From: Campanula takesimana
Taxonomy: Eukaryota; Streptophyta; Magnoliopsida; Asterales; Campanulaceae
DNA length: 64,000 nt
Reading direction: 5' to 3'
Assembly (NCBI GenBank): GCA_026119855.1
Contig: JAOWBW010000251.1
Location: 1,358,109 to 1,422,108, forward strand
Positions 31,952 through 44,404 of the stretch are shown here, in pieces. Made by a program: the position numbers and the translations under genes. Numbering within the stretch: position 1 is the stretch's first letter; each line of letters starts with the position of its first letter. The notes beneath the pieces were generated by a model. It was not told where the DNA came from. It saw only the letters and a list, made by a program, of their open reading frames with translations, and did no database searches.

Positions 31952-32664
31952 CTAGTCTACTTCATCAGTGGCGGCAGGAGCTCTTTCTTCAGTGGCACCA
32001 TCTGCAATATTGTCCTGCGCGGCTTGGTCATCAACAGCAGCTTGAGGGTCTTCAGCAGCAGGGGCGGTCGGAGCAACATTCCTTGAACCGGAGGCATGAG
32101 CGGTTTCAAAGATAAAATCTGCTGTACGAAGCCGAACCTCAGTAGGTTCATTGATCTTTTGTTCAATGACAGCGGTTTACTTGACCAACTTGCCGGTTCT
32201 GTGCAGTATGAGATCAGAGCTGTCAAAGATATGCTTGGCCAGAATATCAAGCTTTTCTTCTATGGAGTCCATTCTGGTATCAACGGCTTCCTGCTTTAAG
32301 GAATAGATTTCATGGTTGGTTCTGACCATGTCTTGAAGAGCCAGTTGATTACCCAAAATTTTATGAAGCATTTCTTTCAACTCAGAGTTCTCATTTATTC
32401 TCTCCCCCTTAATGGCATCAAGATCTGATTGGATTGTAAGAAGGTGAGAATCAAAGCGAAAGGCTGAGGTTTGCTGATGAAATTGAAGGTTTCTAACCGC
32501 ATCTATTAAATCAGCGGTTGAAGGATGAGAAGGTAAGATGGGATAAGAAGGAATTGAAGGTTGAGGTTCATCAGAAGGAGTGTAGTCTGGCATAGACTCA
32601 TCATCATCATCATCATCAGAGATGGAGATGGGTTCTTCTGTTTGAGTGGATGAAGATGGATCCA
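31952..32664 (-). pseudogene. 3' accessory ORF of the long-LTR element
   Basis: ATG at 32662-32664 (MDPSSSTQTEEPISI) begins a protein with a six-Asp run, a Ser/Pro-rich stretch (EPQPSIPSYPILP), then a helical, coiled-coil-like part (LLTIQSDLDAIKGE, MDSIEEKLDILAKH). A TAA at 32177-32179 interrupts it. The same frame continues as an Ala/Asp-rich tail to a stop at 31952-31954. The position between pol and the 3' LTR is where SIRE-type copia elements carry an extra, sometimes env-like, ORF. I see no membrane segment or signal peptide, so env is not supported. The function is unknown. Confidence 0.5.
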
Positions 32665-32674
32665 TTTTATTGTT

Positions 32675-35600
32675 CACCATGAAAACGACCTCCGTTTGAG
32701 CCAAATTTTTGGTGGGATGATCCTTTCAATTGTTTTATTGGATTGGTTGAAAAAAGGAGGGTATTTGGCTACTAGTTCTCGGGAGCCCAAAAATGCGTGT
32801 ACTACCCCCTTTGGGGAATCGGGAAATTTCGTAAATGGTGATTTTCACCATGAAAACGACCTCCGTTTGAGCCAAAATTTTGGTGGGCGGATCCTTTCAA
32901 ATTTTCTATAAGATTGGTTGAAAAAAGGAGGGTATTTGGCTACTAGTGCCCGAGAGCCCAAAAATGCGTGTACTACCCCCTTTGGGGAATCGGGAAATTT
33001 CGTAAATGGTGATTTTCACCATGAAAACGACCTCCGTTTGAGCCAAATTTTTGGTGGGCTGATCCTTTCAAATGTTCTATTGGATTGGTTGAAAAAATGG
33101 AGGGTATTTGGCTACTAGTGCCCGAGAGCCCAAAAATGCGTGTACCACCCCTTGGGGAATCGGGAAATTTCGTAAATGGTGATTTTCACCATGAAAACGA
33201 CCTCCATTTGAGCCAAATTTTTGGTGGCGATCCTTTCAAATGTTCTATTGATTGGTTGAAAAAATGAGGGTATTTGGCTAATAGTGTCCCGGAGCCCAAA
33301 AATGCGTGTACCACCCCCCTATGGGGAATCGAGAAATTTCGTAAATGGTGATTTTCACCATGAAAACGACCTCCGTTTGAGCCAAATTTTTGATGGGCGG
33401 ATCCTTTCAAATGTTCTATTGATTGGTTAAAAAAAGGAGGGTATTTGGCTAATAGTGCCCGGAGCCCAAAAATGCGTGTACTACCCCCCTTTGGGGAATC
33501 GGGAAATTTCGTAAATGGTGATTTTCACCATGAAAACGACCTTGTTTGAGCCAAATTTTGGATGGGCTGATCATTTCAAATGTTCTATTGGATTGATTGA
33601 AAAAGGAGGGTATTTGGCTACTAGTGCCTGAGAGCCCAAAAATGCGAGTACTACCCCCTATGGGGAATCGGGAAATTTCGTAAATGGTGATTTTCACCAT
33701 GAAAACGACTTCCGTTTGAGCCAAATTTTTGTGGGCGGATCCTTTAAAATGTTCTATTGGATTGGTTGAAAAAAGGATGGTATTTGGATACTAGTGCCCG
33801 AGAGCCCAAAACTGCGAGTACTATCCCCTTTGGGGAATCGGAAAATTTCGTAAATAGTGATTTTCACCATGAAAACGACCTCCGTTTGAGCCAATTTTTG
33901 TGGGAGGATCCTTTCAAATGATATATTGGATTGGTTTAAAAAAGAGGGTATTTGGCTACTAGTGCCCGGGAGCCCAAAACTGCGTGTACTACCCCCCTTT
34001 GGGGAATCGGGAAATTTCGTAAATGGTCATTTTCACCATGAAAATGACCTCTGTTTGAGCCAAATTTTGTTAGGCGGATCCTTTCAAATGTTCTATTGGA
34101 TTGGTTGAAAAAAGGAGGGTATTTGGCTACTAGTGTCCGGGAGCCCAAAAATGCGTGTACTACCCCCTTTGGCGAATCGGGAAATTTCGTAAATAGTCAT
34201 TTTCACCATGAAAACGACCTCCGTTTGAGCTAAAATTTTGGTGGGCGGATCCTTTCAAATGTTATATTGGATTGGTTTGAAAAAATGAGGGTATTTGGCT
34301 ACTAGTTCCCGGGAGCCCAAAAATGCGTGTACTCCCGCTTTGGCGAATCGGGAAATTTCGTAAATGGTGATTTTCACCATGAAAACGACCTCCGTTTGAG
34401 CCAAATTTTTGATGGGAGGATCCTTTCAAATGTCTATTGGATTGGTTGAAAAGGATGGTATTTGGCTACTAGTGCCCGAGAGCCCAAAATGCGAGTATAT
34501 CCCTTTGGGAATCGGAAATTTCGTAAATGGTGATTTTCACCATGAAAACGACCTCCGTTTGAGCCAAATTTTTTGGTGGGAGGAGCCTTTCAAATGCTAT
34601 ATTGGATTGGTTGAAAAAAGGAAGGTATTTGGCTACTAGTGCCCGGGAGCCCAAAAATTGCGTGTACTACCCTTTTGGAGAATCGGGAAATTTCGTAAAT
34701 GGTCATTTTCACCATGAAAACGACCTCTGTTTGAGCCAAATTTTTGGTGGGCGGATCCTTTCAAATGTTATATTGGATTGGTTGAAAATAGGAGGGTATT
34801 TGGCTACTAGTGCCCGGGAGCCCAAAATGCGTGTACTACCGCTTTTGGCGAATCGGGAAATTTCGTAAATAGTCATTTTCACCATGAAAACGACCTCCGT
34901 TTGAGCTAAATTTTTGGTGGGCGGATCCTTTCAAATGTTCTATTGGATTGGTTGAAAAAATGAGGGTATTTGGCTACTAGTTCCCGGGAGCCAAAAATGC
35001 GTGTACTCCCTTCGGCGAATCGGGAAATTTCGTAAATGGTGATTTTCACCATGAAAACGACCTCCGTTTGAGCCAAATTTTTGGTGGGCAGATCCTTTCA
35101 AATGTTCTATTGGATTGATTGAAAAAGGAGGGTATTTGGATACTAGTGTTCGGGAGCCCAAAAATGCGTGTACTTTCAAATGTTCTATTGGATTGGTTGA
35201 AAAAAGGAGGGTATTTGGCTACTTGTGCCCGAGAGCCCAAAAATGTGAGTACTACCCCCTTTGGGGAATCGGGAAATTTCGTAAATGGTCATTTTCACCA
35301 TTAAAACGACCTCCGTTTGAGCCAAATTTTTGGTGGACGGATCCTTTCAAATGTTCTATTGAATTGGTTGAAAAAAGGAGGTATTTGGCTACTAGTGCCC
35401 GGGAGCCCAAAAATGCGTGTGCTACCCCCTATGGGGAATCGGGAAATTTTGTAAATGGTGATTTTCACCATGAAAACGACCTCCGCTTTAGCCAAATTTT
35501 TGGTGGGCGGATCCTTTCAAATGTTCTATTGGATTGGTTGAAAAAAGGATGGTATTTGGCTACTAGTGCCCGGGAGCCCAAAACTGCGTGTACTACCCCC

Positions 35601-36795
35601 TTTGGGGAATCGGGAAATTTCGTAAATGGTCGTTTTCACCATAAAATTGACCTTTGTTTGAGCCAAATTTTTGGTGGGCGGATCCTTTCAAATTTTCTAT
35701 TGGATTGGTTGAAAAAAGGAGGGAATTTGGCTACTAGTGCCCGGGAGCCCAAAAATGCGTGTACTACCCCTTTGGCGAATCGGGAAATTTCGTAAATAGT
35801 TATTTTCACCATGAAAACGACCTCCGTTTGAGCTAAATTTTTGGTTGGCGAATCCTTTAAAATGTTCTATTGGATTGGTTGAAAAAAGGAGGGTATTTGG
35901 CTACTAGTGCCCGGGAGCCCAAAAATGCATGTACTCCCCCTTTGGCGAATCGGGAAATTTCGTAAATGGTGATTTTCACCATGAAAATGACCTCCGTTTG
36001 AGCCAAATTTTTGGTGGGCGGATCCTTTCAAATGTTCTATTGGATTGGTTAAAAAAGGAGGGTATTTGGATACTAGTGCTCGGGAGCCCAAAAATGCGTG
36101 TACTCCCCGTTTGGCGAATCGGTAAATTTCGTAAATGGTGATTTTCACCATGAAAACGACCTCCGTTTTAGCCAAATTTTTGGTGGGCGGATCCTTTCAA
36201 ATGCTATATTGTATTGGTTGAAAAAAGGATGGTATTTGGCTACTAGTGCCCGGGAGCCCAAAACTGCGTGTACAACCCCCTTTTGGGGAATCGGGAAATT
36301 TTGTAAATGGTCATTTTCACCATGAAAACGACCTCTGTTTGAGCCAAATTTTAGGTGGGAAGATCCTTTCAAATGTTCTATTGGATTGGTTGAAAAAAGG
36401 AGGGTATTTGGCTACTAGTTCCCGGGAGCCCAAAAATGCGTGTACTACCCCCTTTGACGAATCGGGAAATTTCGTAAATAGTCATTTTCACCATGAAAAC
36501 GACCTCCGTTTGAGCTAAATTTTTGGTGGGCGGATCCTTTCAAATGTTCTATTGGATTGGTTGAAAAAAGGGGAGTATTTGGCTACTAGTGCTCGGGAGC
36601 CCAAAAATGCGTGTACTCCGCCTTTGGCGAATCGGGAAATTTCGTAAATGGTGATTTTCACCATGAAAACGACCTCCGTTTGAGCCAAATTTTTGGTGGG
36701 CGGATCCTTTCAAATGTTCTATTGGATTGGTTGAAAAAAGGAGGGTATTTAGATACTAGTGCCCGGGAGCCCAAAAATGCGTGTACTACCCCCTG
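32675..36795. repeat. Satellite array, part 1 (about 171-bp monomer, about 24 copies)
   Basis: Anchor CATGAAAACGACC recurs at 32678, 32849 and 33020, a 171-bp step. Later copies vary by indels. Landmarks in each monomer, in order, are CGACCTCCGTTTGAGCC, GGATCC, CTATTGGATTGGTTG, GGTATTTGGCTACTAGTG, CCCGGGAGCCC, GCGTGTACTACC, GGGGAATCGGGAAATTTCG and ATGGTGATTTTCACCAT. All monomers are in the same orientation. One monomer at about 35173 has an internal deletion of about 115 bp. The left edge directly joins the retrotransposon 3' ORF; the right edge is the LARD insertion. Confidence 0.97.
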
Positions 36796-38049
36796 TAGAT
36801 ACCCCGGGGAACCACAACTTTGCTAGAGCGGTGAATTATCCTAGGATGTCTAACTTGTTTTAGATTGTTTAGAGTCGCCACCTATGTTTTTAAAGGAACA
36901 TAAGAAAAACCTAGAAATAGCCTAATTTATGTACAAAACCAGAGATTCGGGATAGAAGGGTTCGGGGGTTAGGTGACGGAGTGGGAAGTACTTAAACACC
37001 CACTCCGCCCCGCTTATGCGGGTCTTGCTAATATTGGTGTTCTAATGCTAAATGTTCTTCAATTTATTAACAGTGCTAACAATTATAATGTAAAGAAAAA
37101 AGGGAAGAAAAGAGAATTGTTTTATTTATATATTTATGTTAAACAATTACATTAAGAAATGTATAGGAAATTAAAGTAGAGATTAAAATGTAGGGAGATA
37201 ACCTTAACCAACTTTAATGTAGTAAAGTGGTCATTTGGTCATGTCCCAATTGATGGGGATTGCATACTAGTAAGACTAGAATAAAAGAGAAGAAGAATAA
37301 AAGTATCTTTAGAAAAGAGGACCTTAGACTTTGACTTGAAGATGGTGTTGTTTGTAGAGAAATAGTTGTGCAACACTTTGTGTAGTGTTTGTTTGTAGGG
37401 AAAATGTGTTGAGAGAACTTGTGTATAGTTCTTGTAGGGAAGATGAAGTTTCTCCAAAGAGTGTAAAAAGAGTCCCTTTCTAAGGTAGAAGATGATGGTT
37501 TTTATAGGTAAAAAAGAGAGGGAAAGGATGAAGGGAAATTGGTCAATCCATGTGAGATGGAATTGACCAATAGAAAATAAGATAAATAAAATAATAAATG
37601 AAAGAAATAAAAGAAAATCAAATAAAATAAAATAAAAATGAATTATTTTGTTTTAAAGAGATTGCTAGAATAATGAGATTGGAGGTTATAAAACTAGGGG
37701 GATGAATGTGGATGAGAAAATAAGTCTTTTGTGATCAAGAAATAGATGTTGCAAATAAGAAAAGGGAGGGAAATAAGGTGCAATCCGTTACTGCCAAAAT
37801 GGGAAGCGCGCGAGTCCCGCTTTTGAGGCGAGACGCGCGCGCAGCCCGTTAACAGTTCCGGAAGCGCCCGCGGCAGAAGATGACAGAATGACAGAATGAC
37901 CCTAAAAGTTAACTCTGTTACGTAGTTTAGTCCAAAACTAACGGAATCAGTTAGGAACTTAACCGAAGTAACAGAAATTAACGAAAATGAGTTAAATAAA
38001 AATACTTTGTATGCAATCGAAGTGAGAGGTCCAAGGCGGGGTGTCTACA
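36796..38049 (-). repeat. 3' LTR of the LARD element
   Basis: Plus-strand ends TGTAGATACCCC and GGTGTCTACA. Near-identical to 44405-45645 apart from scattered substitutions and small indels. A GAGGGGCTC purine tract (38050-38058, minus strand) abuts it. Confidence 0.92.
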
Positions 38050-38237
38050 GAGCCCCTCGGCGACGTGGATTGCAAAGCAAAACGCGTCGACGAAAGTAAA
38101 AACACACCGCCGAGGACATTGACAAAGAAAAAGAAAGAAAAGAAAGCAAAGACTCGATGAAAGCAGTAATTTGAAATTGCTAGAGATAGGGGTGCGCTCC
38201 CTGTGTGAGCGTCTTTTGTTGATAGGGGGGGGGTGGC

Positions 38238-38815
38238 ATGATCCGTTGGTAAACCTGCCGGCTGAATCCGTTGAGTGAGGCCGTTAGTGACCCTTTGAAT
38301 GAGGCCGTTAGTGAACCTTCGAGGAGGCCGTTAGTGAACCTTTGAATGAGGCCGTTAGTGAACCTTGAGGCCGTTAATGAACCCTTGAATGAGGCCGTTG
38401 GTGAACCCTTGAATGAGGCCGTTAGTGAACCTTTGAATGAGGCCGTTAGTGAACCTTTGAGGAGGCCGTTAGTGAACCTTGAGGCCGTTAGTGAACCTTT
38501 GAAGAGGCCGTTAGTGAACCTTTGAGGAGGCCGTTAGTGAACCTTCGAGGCCGTTAGTGAACCTTTGTTGTCGAATCCGTTAGTGAAATCCGTTGATGAG
38601 GCCGTTAGTGAACCTTCGAGGCCGTTAGTGAACCTTTGTTGACGAATCCGTTAGTGAAATCCGTTGATGAGGCCGTTAGTGAAACTTCGAGGCCGTTAGT
38701 GAACCTTTGTTGACGAATCCGTTAGTGAAATCCGTTGATGAGGCCGTTAGTGAACCTTCGTTGTCGAATCCGTTAGTGAAATCCATTGATGAGGCCGTTA
38801 GTGAACCTTTGACGA
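38238..38815. repeat. GGCCGTTAGTGAACC minisatellite in the LARD element
   Basis: About two dozen copies of a unit containing GAGGCCGTTAGTGAACCTTTG, with a 71-bp higher-order form (GAGGCCGTTAGTG, CGAATCCGTTAGTGAAATCC) repeated at about 38527, 38598 and 38669. It is close to the 3' LTR on the element's minus strand. Confidence 0.9.
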
Positions 38816-41800
38816 ATTGCTGCTTTGAAGCCTTGTGCTGTTTGGCGTTGCAGTTGACTTTTGCGGGGATGCGGGCATGGTTGATTGTGGACCATTTTCT
38901 GCTAGGGATGAAGTGCCTTGAGTTGCAGATGCTGTTTGACTTCACGGTGGTACCTGTTATGTGCTTGCTTGACAGGTATATGTGTTCTTGCAAGAAGATG
39001 CATGAAGTGTGAAATGAAGAGAGAGAAATTGTGCTCGTGGTGTGATGGGATTTTGGAACACCATTGCAATGAGAGAGAAGTAAGAATGTAGAGAGTGATC
39101 TTGTGTGCGGTGTGATTTTGAGGAAAGCATTGGATGTATTCATACCTCCACTTACCATTGCCGCTTGAGTGGAGATGGATTTCTGATGTCCGTGGAGGAT
39201 GCTTTGATGGAGAATGTCCATTCTTTGGATGTTGATGAGAGAACGCTCTTGATGATGGGTTGGCGAGATGGTACTCTGGATGATGGGTTGGTCGTGCCAA
39301 AGGCTGCCTACGTATCCCTTGAAGGGAATCAGACCAGCGTAGTTCAAGGATGATGGAGAACTCTGGGGAAGAAGCTATGGAGCAAAGCAAAGTAAAGCAC
39401 ATATTTTTGCACATAGAAGGAGAAAAAGATTTTTTTTTTTTTTTTTTAGATTAGAAAGGAAAGAATATGCACACATGTGAGGAAAAGATTTTTTTTTTTT
39501 TTAGTCCGTGGGTGAACCATTTTAACCATTGTGTGCTTGTGAAGCCAACCCAAGATCAAGTCATGTTCAGTCGAAGTCCGGATTGCCTCGCTTGAATTCT
39601 GTTGTCGCCGGTGTGCCCAACGAAGATTGATGTCTAGCCCCAAGAGATTTGTCGGTTATGGGGCTTCAAAAGGCTTTTGATGCCGAGATACCAAGGGGTT
39701 GCTGATTGTGAAGTCCCTAGAACGCCTTTGATGCCAAACTTTGAGTGGCTTGCATAGCCCCAAGATAAATCAGTTCTTGGCCCATTCGAGTAAATCGCCC
39801 TTTGTTGTTGGCGTGAGCAAGCCCCAAGAGAAGATTATGGATGCCAAGCTTCGAGAAATTGCTAAGCCCCAAATGTCATGGACTTTTTGTTTGTGAGCTT
39901 CAAGACGGTGGAATGTAAAGCCCCAAATTATCTTGTGATTGGCTCGGCATTGAGAGCGGATGTACCGTCGGGTAGAATTCTTGATAGAGATCCCCTTCTT
40001 GCTCTTACTGGGGAGATGAATGGCCTCATTGTGGTTGATACCCAAATGGCGGAGGGCTTATGTCAAAGGATGCAGTAATGTCTTGCGGTGCCGTCGAGGT
40101 CGCGGAGGATAAGGTCTTGGTGTGATAAAGTCCCAAATGAGTATGCTTGCTTGACTCTTCTTGAGTTGAACTAATGACGGATCTTCGGATGCAACTAGTG
40201 CTGTGGCCCAACTTTATCTGAGCTGCACCTTGTGCTTTTGATCTTGGAGAAGGGGGTGCTGAATTGCAGAAACATTGGGATTGGCCGTGGCATTTCCCGC
40301 TATAACCCTGTTTTGATTAGAGTTTAGCATATTGAATCTTTTTCCTTTTCTCTAAGACTTTCTTCATGATCTCGTTGAAAGTTCTAACAAAAATCATCAA
40401 CTTCATTCATAACATCGGAGTCTTCATTTAAAACCAAAAGGCCTTTGACTTGAAGTGTTGAGAGACCTTTGAAGCTTGATCTCTTTCATGGAGCCATAAG
40501 ACTACTCCATATTGCATTGCTTGAGCATTGTTGTCCCCAAAAGACTGTCGGTTGCGAAGCCCCAATATTGCCCTTTGCTTGAATTATTGTAATGCCGTAG
40601 CCCAAAAGATTGTAGATTGCGAAGCCCGTTGAGACCTTCGGTGCCGAATTGAGGAAGCTTCCAATGTTGCACATGACTTGGCTGGGGATACTGCTGGGGA
40701 GTTAATTGCTCTTTGCCGAGGGAGCCTTTAAGACTTGACCGTAGCCCCTAGAGTGCCATCCTTGATTGCGAGAAAGGTCCATCCTTGATTGGGGGAACGA
40801 GCACGGGCACACGTGACAAGAGGCCTTTTTGACATCCCTTTTGAGAGACCTTGAGGATAGTCTCACACATCTTTCTCGAGCATAGTCCTTAGGGCGTATT
40901 GATTGTTAAATGAAGCAAAAGAAGCCCTTGTTCTTGAGTCACATAGCCCATAGGGCGTCACCATTTGTTGAGCAAAGCAAGAGTGACTCGTCCTCGTGCG
41001 AGGGAACAAACATGAGAGGATATGGCAAGAGCTACTCCATTTCTCGGGAGCCTTTCGGCGTACTTTAGAAGCACATTCTTGAAGAAGCTTGAAAACTGAG
41101 ACACATATTGTTGCTGTTTGTGGCCCAAGTCAATTGACCTAGCTAGGGATTATTTGTGCAATCTCGTGCCCTTTTATGATGGGCTCTTTCTCGGATGGAT
41201 CCCAAAAATGCACACTACTGGAGAATGATGCCAATAACCCAAGACAACCTTTGATGGTGCAATATCTTGTTGAGCCTTTTGCAATCCCAAAGTTGACTCG
41301 GTGGGGAATTGACTTATTGAGGAGATCCAATGTAGAGCTCGTGTAGTTGTCTTCTTTAGAAGCCGGGGATCTCCATTTCTCTTTCCCTTCTCTCTCTCAC
41401 TCTCTCATTTTTTTTATGACGCACCTGTTTTTTGCCTAGACCGCCCTTTCGGTTTTTAATCTAGCGGGCATCTCTTTTGCGTCTTCATTTTGACTCGATT
41501 AATGAGGAAGTGTGCATTGAATCTAGCTGAGGAGATAAGACATGTGCTTTTGCGGTGAAAACCTTTTGTCACTAAAGATGAGTGACATTGACTCGACTAG
41601 GGAAGTGTCCCTAGTATTGACATGTATTTTTTTATTGAATTGAATGACTCATGAAGGCAAGTAAGTCATTAAGAGAGAAGAGAAGAAAAGCCCCAATTTG
41701 ATTGCAAGAAATTGGGAGTATGAAGAAAGAATAGAAGTCCTTAGACTCGACAAGGAACGCGAAATGATTCCAAATCTAAGAAAGTTGTTCAATCTTTTTG

Positions 41801-42576
41801 GTGATTAATTCATTGGCAAATGAATCGTACAAAGATGTCTTGACAAGTTCGAGATGAAGGCCGATCACCATAACGCGCTAGGGCTAAACATTTCTTCTTT
41901 CTTGCATGAGACCGGACCCGCAGGTTGCCTACGTTCCTCCAATGTAGAGGCTCAGGTCACCGTAGTTCTTGTTGATTCTCCATTCTTCGTGATGGAATTG
42001 TTGCTTCGTAGCTTCGTCCTTTGTTGGTGGATGATGATGTTGATCTTCTTTGATTGAGGGGGATTTTTTTTTTTTTTTTTTTGTGCTCTAACTTTTGCCT
42101 AGGTTGATTTGATGATTTCAACCTAGCGAGCTTTTTTTTTTTTTTTGATCCCCCTTTGAAAACTTTGCTTGATTTTTCTCCATGCTTGATGTCTTGGATT
42201 CGTCGTTGTTGTTGATGTCGTTGCCTTCGTCACGATGTTTAGCCCCTAGGCATTCAAGCGATGGCCTTCGTTCTAAAACTTGTTTAGACATCTTTTCATC
42301 ATTTTGCCAAGAATTAGATTGAACAACTTGGAAGAGTGTATGAGGACAAGAACGACTTTTTATTTGATGATGAGACTTGACTCAAAACTTCACATTAATT
42401 GGACAAAGAAAACTTAATGCACACTTAAGAGGACTTTGACTCTTTTTTTTATTTTATAAATTTAATTCCTATTACTAGGTAGAGAAAGAGAAACGGAGAT
42501 TGTTGTTGTAGTCCCCATTGTCGTTGTAGTCTCCTTGTGGCATGATTTCTTGTAGAAGCCCCATTTCGAAACCAAA
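38816..42576. other. Non-coding internal DNA of the LARD element
   Basis: No conserved domain is visible on either strand. It contains many phrases around AGCCCCAA and TTGATGCC that look like degenerate low-copy repeats, plus poly(T) tracts near 39431, 39490, 42063 and 42131. Translated frames are short and low-complexity, and the expected pol genes are absent. Confidence 0.7.
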
Positions 42577-43152
42577 TCATTCTTCTTTGATGAGTTCTTG
42601 CATGTTGGCACTTTCTAAAGGTTGCCCTTCACCCACAGTAAATTCTCCATTGTCAAACAAATCTTGGATGATGTTTCGGAGAAGGAAGCACCCTTCGGTA
42701 GTATGGCCACTATGCTTGTGGTAGCCGCACCATTCACCATGTGCATGATTATTCGGTATCGTCTTTGGCTTGTACCCCTCCAAAGGCTTGAACTTTCCAC
42801 TTGCCACCAAAGTTTCAAATGCTTCGGCTTGGGTTACTCCTAAGAGAGGAGTGAAAACTCGGTTGTTGGCGGTACCTTTGTAGCTTTTGAGGGACGGGCC
42901 ACTTGAGCATGCTTTACCCTTAAACTTTGCCTTGTTGTTGGTGAGCTCTTGCAAACGGGCTTTGAGCTCGGAAACCTCTTCCTTGTGAATCTTCCTCTCG
43001 ATATCAAAACGGGCTTGCCACAAATCGTCTTTTCGGCGGGCATCCTCGGAAAGTCTATCCATTTGTTCCCCCATGGCTCTTATTATGTTGAAGAGTCTTT
43101 CGTTGGACACGGAGAAGTACCCACCATTGTTGTTGTTGCCGTTAGAAGCCAT
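42577..43152 (-). CDS. Gag-like protein of the LARD element
   Basis: About 191 residues from ATG at 43150-43152 (MASNGNNNNGGYF) to the stop at 42577. Layout: Asn/Gly-rich start, a long charged helix likely to form a coiled coil (residues about 20-75, ERKIHKEEVSELKARLQEL), a Lys/Ser linker, then GVTQAEAFETLVASGKFKPL, then a compact Cys/His motif CGYHKHSGHTTEGC. The motif is like the atypical zinc finger of gypsy Tat-type gags, as also seen at 7450. The frame is intact. It lies 3' of the PBS, as gag should, but no pol follows. It may help package the RNA of the non-autonomous element. Confidence 0.65.
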   Translation of the reverse strand: MASNGNNNNGGYFSVSNERLFNIIRAMGEQMDRLSEDARRKDDLWQARFDIERKIHKEEVSELKARLQELTNNKAKFKGKACSSGPSLKSYKGTANNRVFTPLLGVTQAEAFETLVASGKFKPLEGYKPKTIPNNHAHGEWCGYHKHSGHTTEGCFLLRNIIQDLFDNGEFTVGEGQPLESANMQELIKEE

Positions 43153-44385
43153 TGGACCTATTGAAAGAACACGGTTGATCTTAGGTTGGCCCCACAAATA
43201 CCTTTTGAGTAAAATAAATTTAACCCACAAACACGAAAAAGACTCAACCATATAAAGAAAATGACTCTTTTTTTTTTTGTTTTTTTTATTTACAAAAGTC
43301 GGAAGGACGGAGTCCTTTTTGGGGTTTCTAGAAAAAATAGTGGAATCGTCACACTAGTATATAGACCTTCTCGCGGTCCCATATACTCATCGATTCCACC
43401 ACGCTTGTGAGACCTACATGAGTCAGGATTAAACTAAATTAATGTAGTAAATCATACATGCGGGGACGGATTTTTATTTTCGTCCAAAATAACCACTTTT
43501 GGGGACAGAGTTTTATTTCGTCCATTGCAACAAGTTGGCATGTATGATTTGAAGACATTAGTTTAGGAAAATCTTGGCACATGAAAAACCGACTTGGTCA
43601 CGGAGTGTTAGACCCTAGACTAGAATTGTGTGGCTTGTGCTCGGCTAAAGAGAGGCTTAAAGGTCACCCCCGGCATGTAGTCTTGAACTACGCCACGGGC
43701 TGTGGTTGACCGCTTCGAAAGGGTCAAGGTCGGGTGGAGCTTGAAACTTTCTAGGACGGGCCTCGACGGGTTTGGGGTCGGACTTGTGCGACTCGATAGT
43801 GATCAATTGATAAGAATATGTGCATGTAGTGTGAGGTCTAACAAGTGACAAAATATATATATATATATATATTTTTTTTTCAAAAGAAATAAAAAAAAAC
43901 AAATAAGCACATAATTACAACTTTCGAATCACCCGTGTGACCGATAAAAATAAACAGAAAGTAAAAACTGTTTTGTGCAGGCCCGGTGCCCACACACTGT
44001 CAAAACCACTCCGTTTTGTGCACTGTTCTTGTTTCTGGAAAATGCCCAGAAGCGCGCGCATTAGGATGCCTACTCGGGAGGCGCGCGCGTTAGACAAAGA
44101 GGGGCAGAGGCGCCCGCATCTGGGTAACAACCTGTAAATCAGCGGGTTCAAGGGATTGCCTTGGCCCTAAATAAAAATGCTTTCCCCTGCAGAATTTGTT
44201 AGCACAGAAACATGGAATGGAAGGACAAGAAGGAAGACGGGCGATTCTGGTAATTGGGGTCGGACGCGCGCGCTTTAGGCCAAGGAGGCCAGAGGCGCGC
44301 GCTTCCCACCCTTTTTACCAGAATGCCCAGAAAACAGTAATAAGAACACCAAAAGTTAAGAACGCAAGTTTAACCCTCTAAATCG
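43153..44385. other. Leader region of the LARD element
   Basis: Untranslated leader between PBS and gag on the minus strand. Includes an (AT)n run at about 43855-43872 and two GC-rich GCGCGCGC-containing blocks near 44050-44110 and 44265-44300. No gene is seen. Confidence 0.65.
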
Positions 44386-44403
44386 TCCCCAGCAGAGTCG
44401 CCA
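44386..44403 (-). other. Primer binding site of the LARD element
   Basis: The minus strand reads TGGCGACTCTGCTGGGGA one base from the LTR end. The TGG start and position fit a tRNA PBS. The tRNA is not identified here. Confidence 0.7.
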
Positions 44404-44404
44404 C

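Larger units (their letters stand above)
29927..32674 (-). mobile_element. 3' part of a second long-LTR retrotransposon
   Basis: Read on the minus strand: a 3' ORF (32664-31952), a non-coding stretch, a polypurine tract and a 1550-bp LTR ending GGGACCAACA at 29927. Its LTR end is close to that of the copia element at 21144, pointing to the same clade. Gag, pol and the 5' LTR are absent, because the satellite array begins at about 32675. Confidence 0.75.

Noticed and set aside
31952..32664. Env-like glycoprotein of a retrotransposon
   Set aside because: No signal peptide, transmembrane helix or glycoprotein pattern is visible. Only its position resembles that of env-like ORFs.
38676..39347. 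Minus-strand ORF of 223 codons
   Set aside because: Its C-terminal part is only the translated GGCCGTTAGTGAACC minisatellite, and the rest has no domain. It is downstream of gag in a non-coding region of the LARD element.
43861..43902. Hydrophobic small protein with an IYIYIYI stretch
   Set aside because: It is the translation of an (AT)n microsatellite in the LARD leader.
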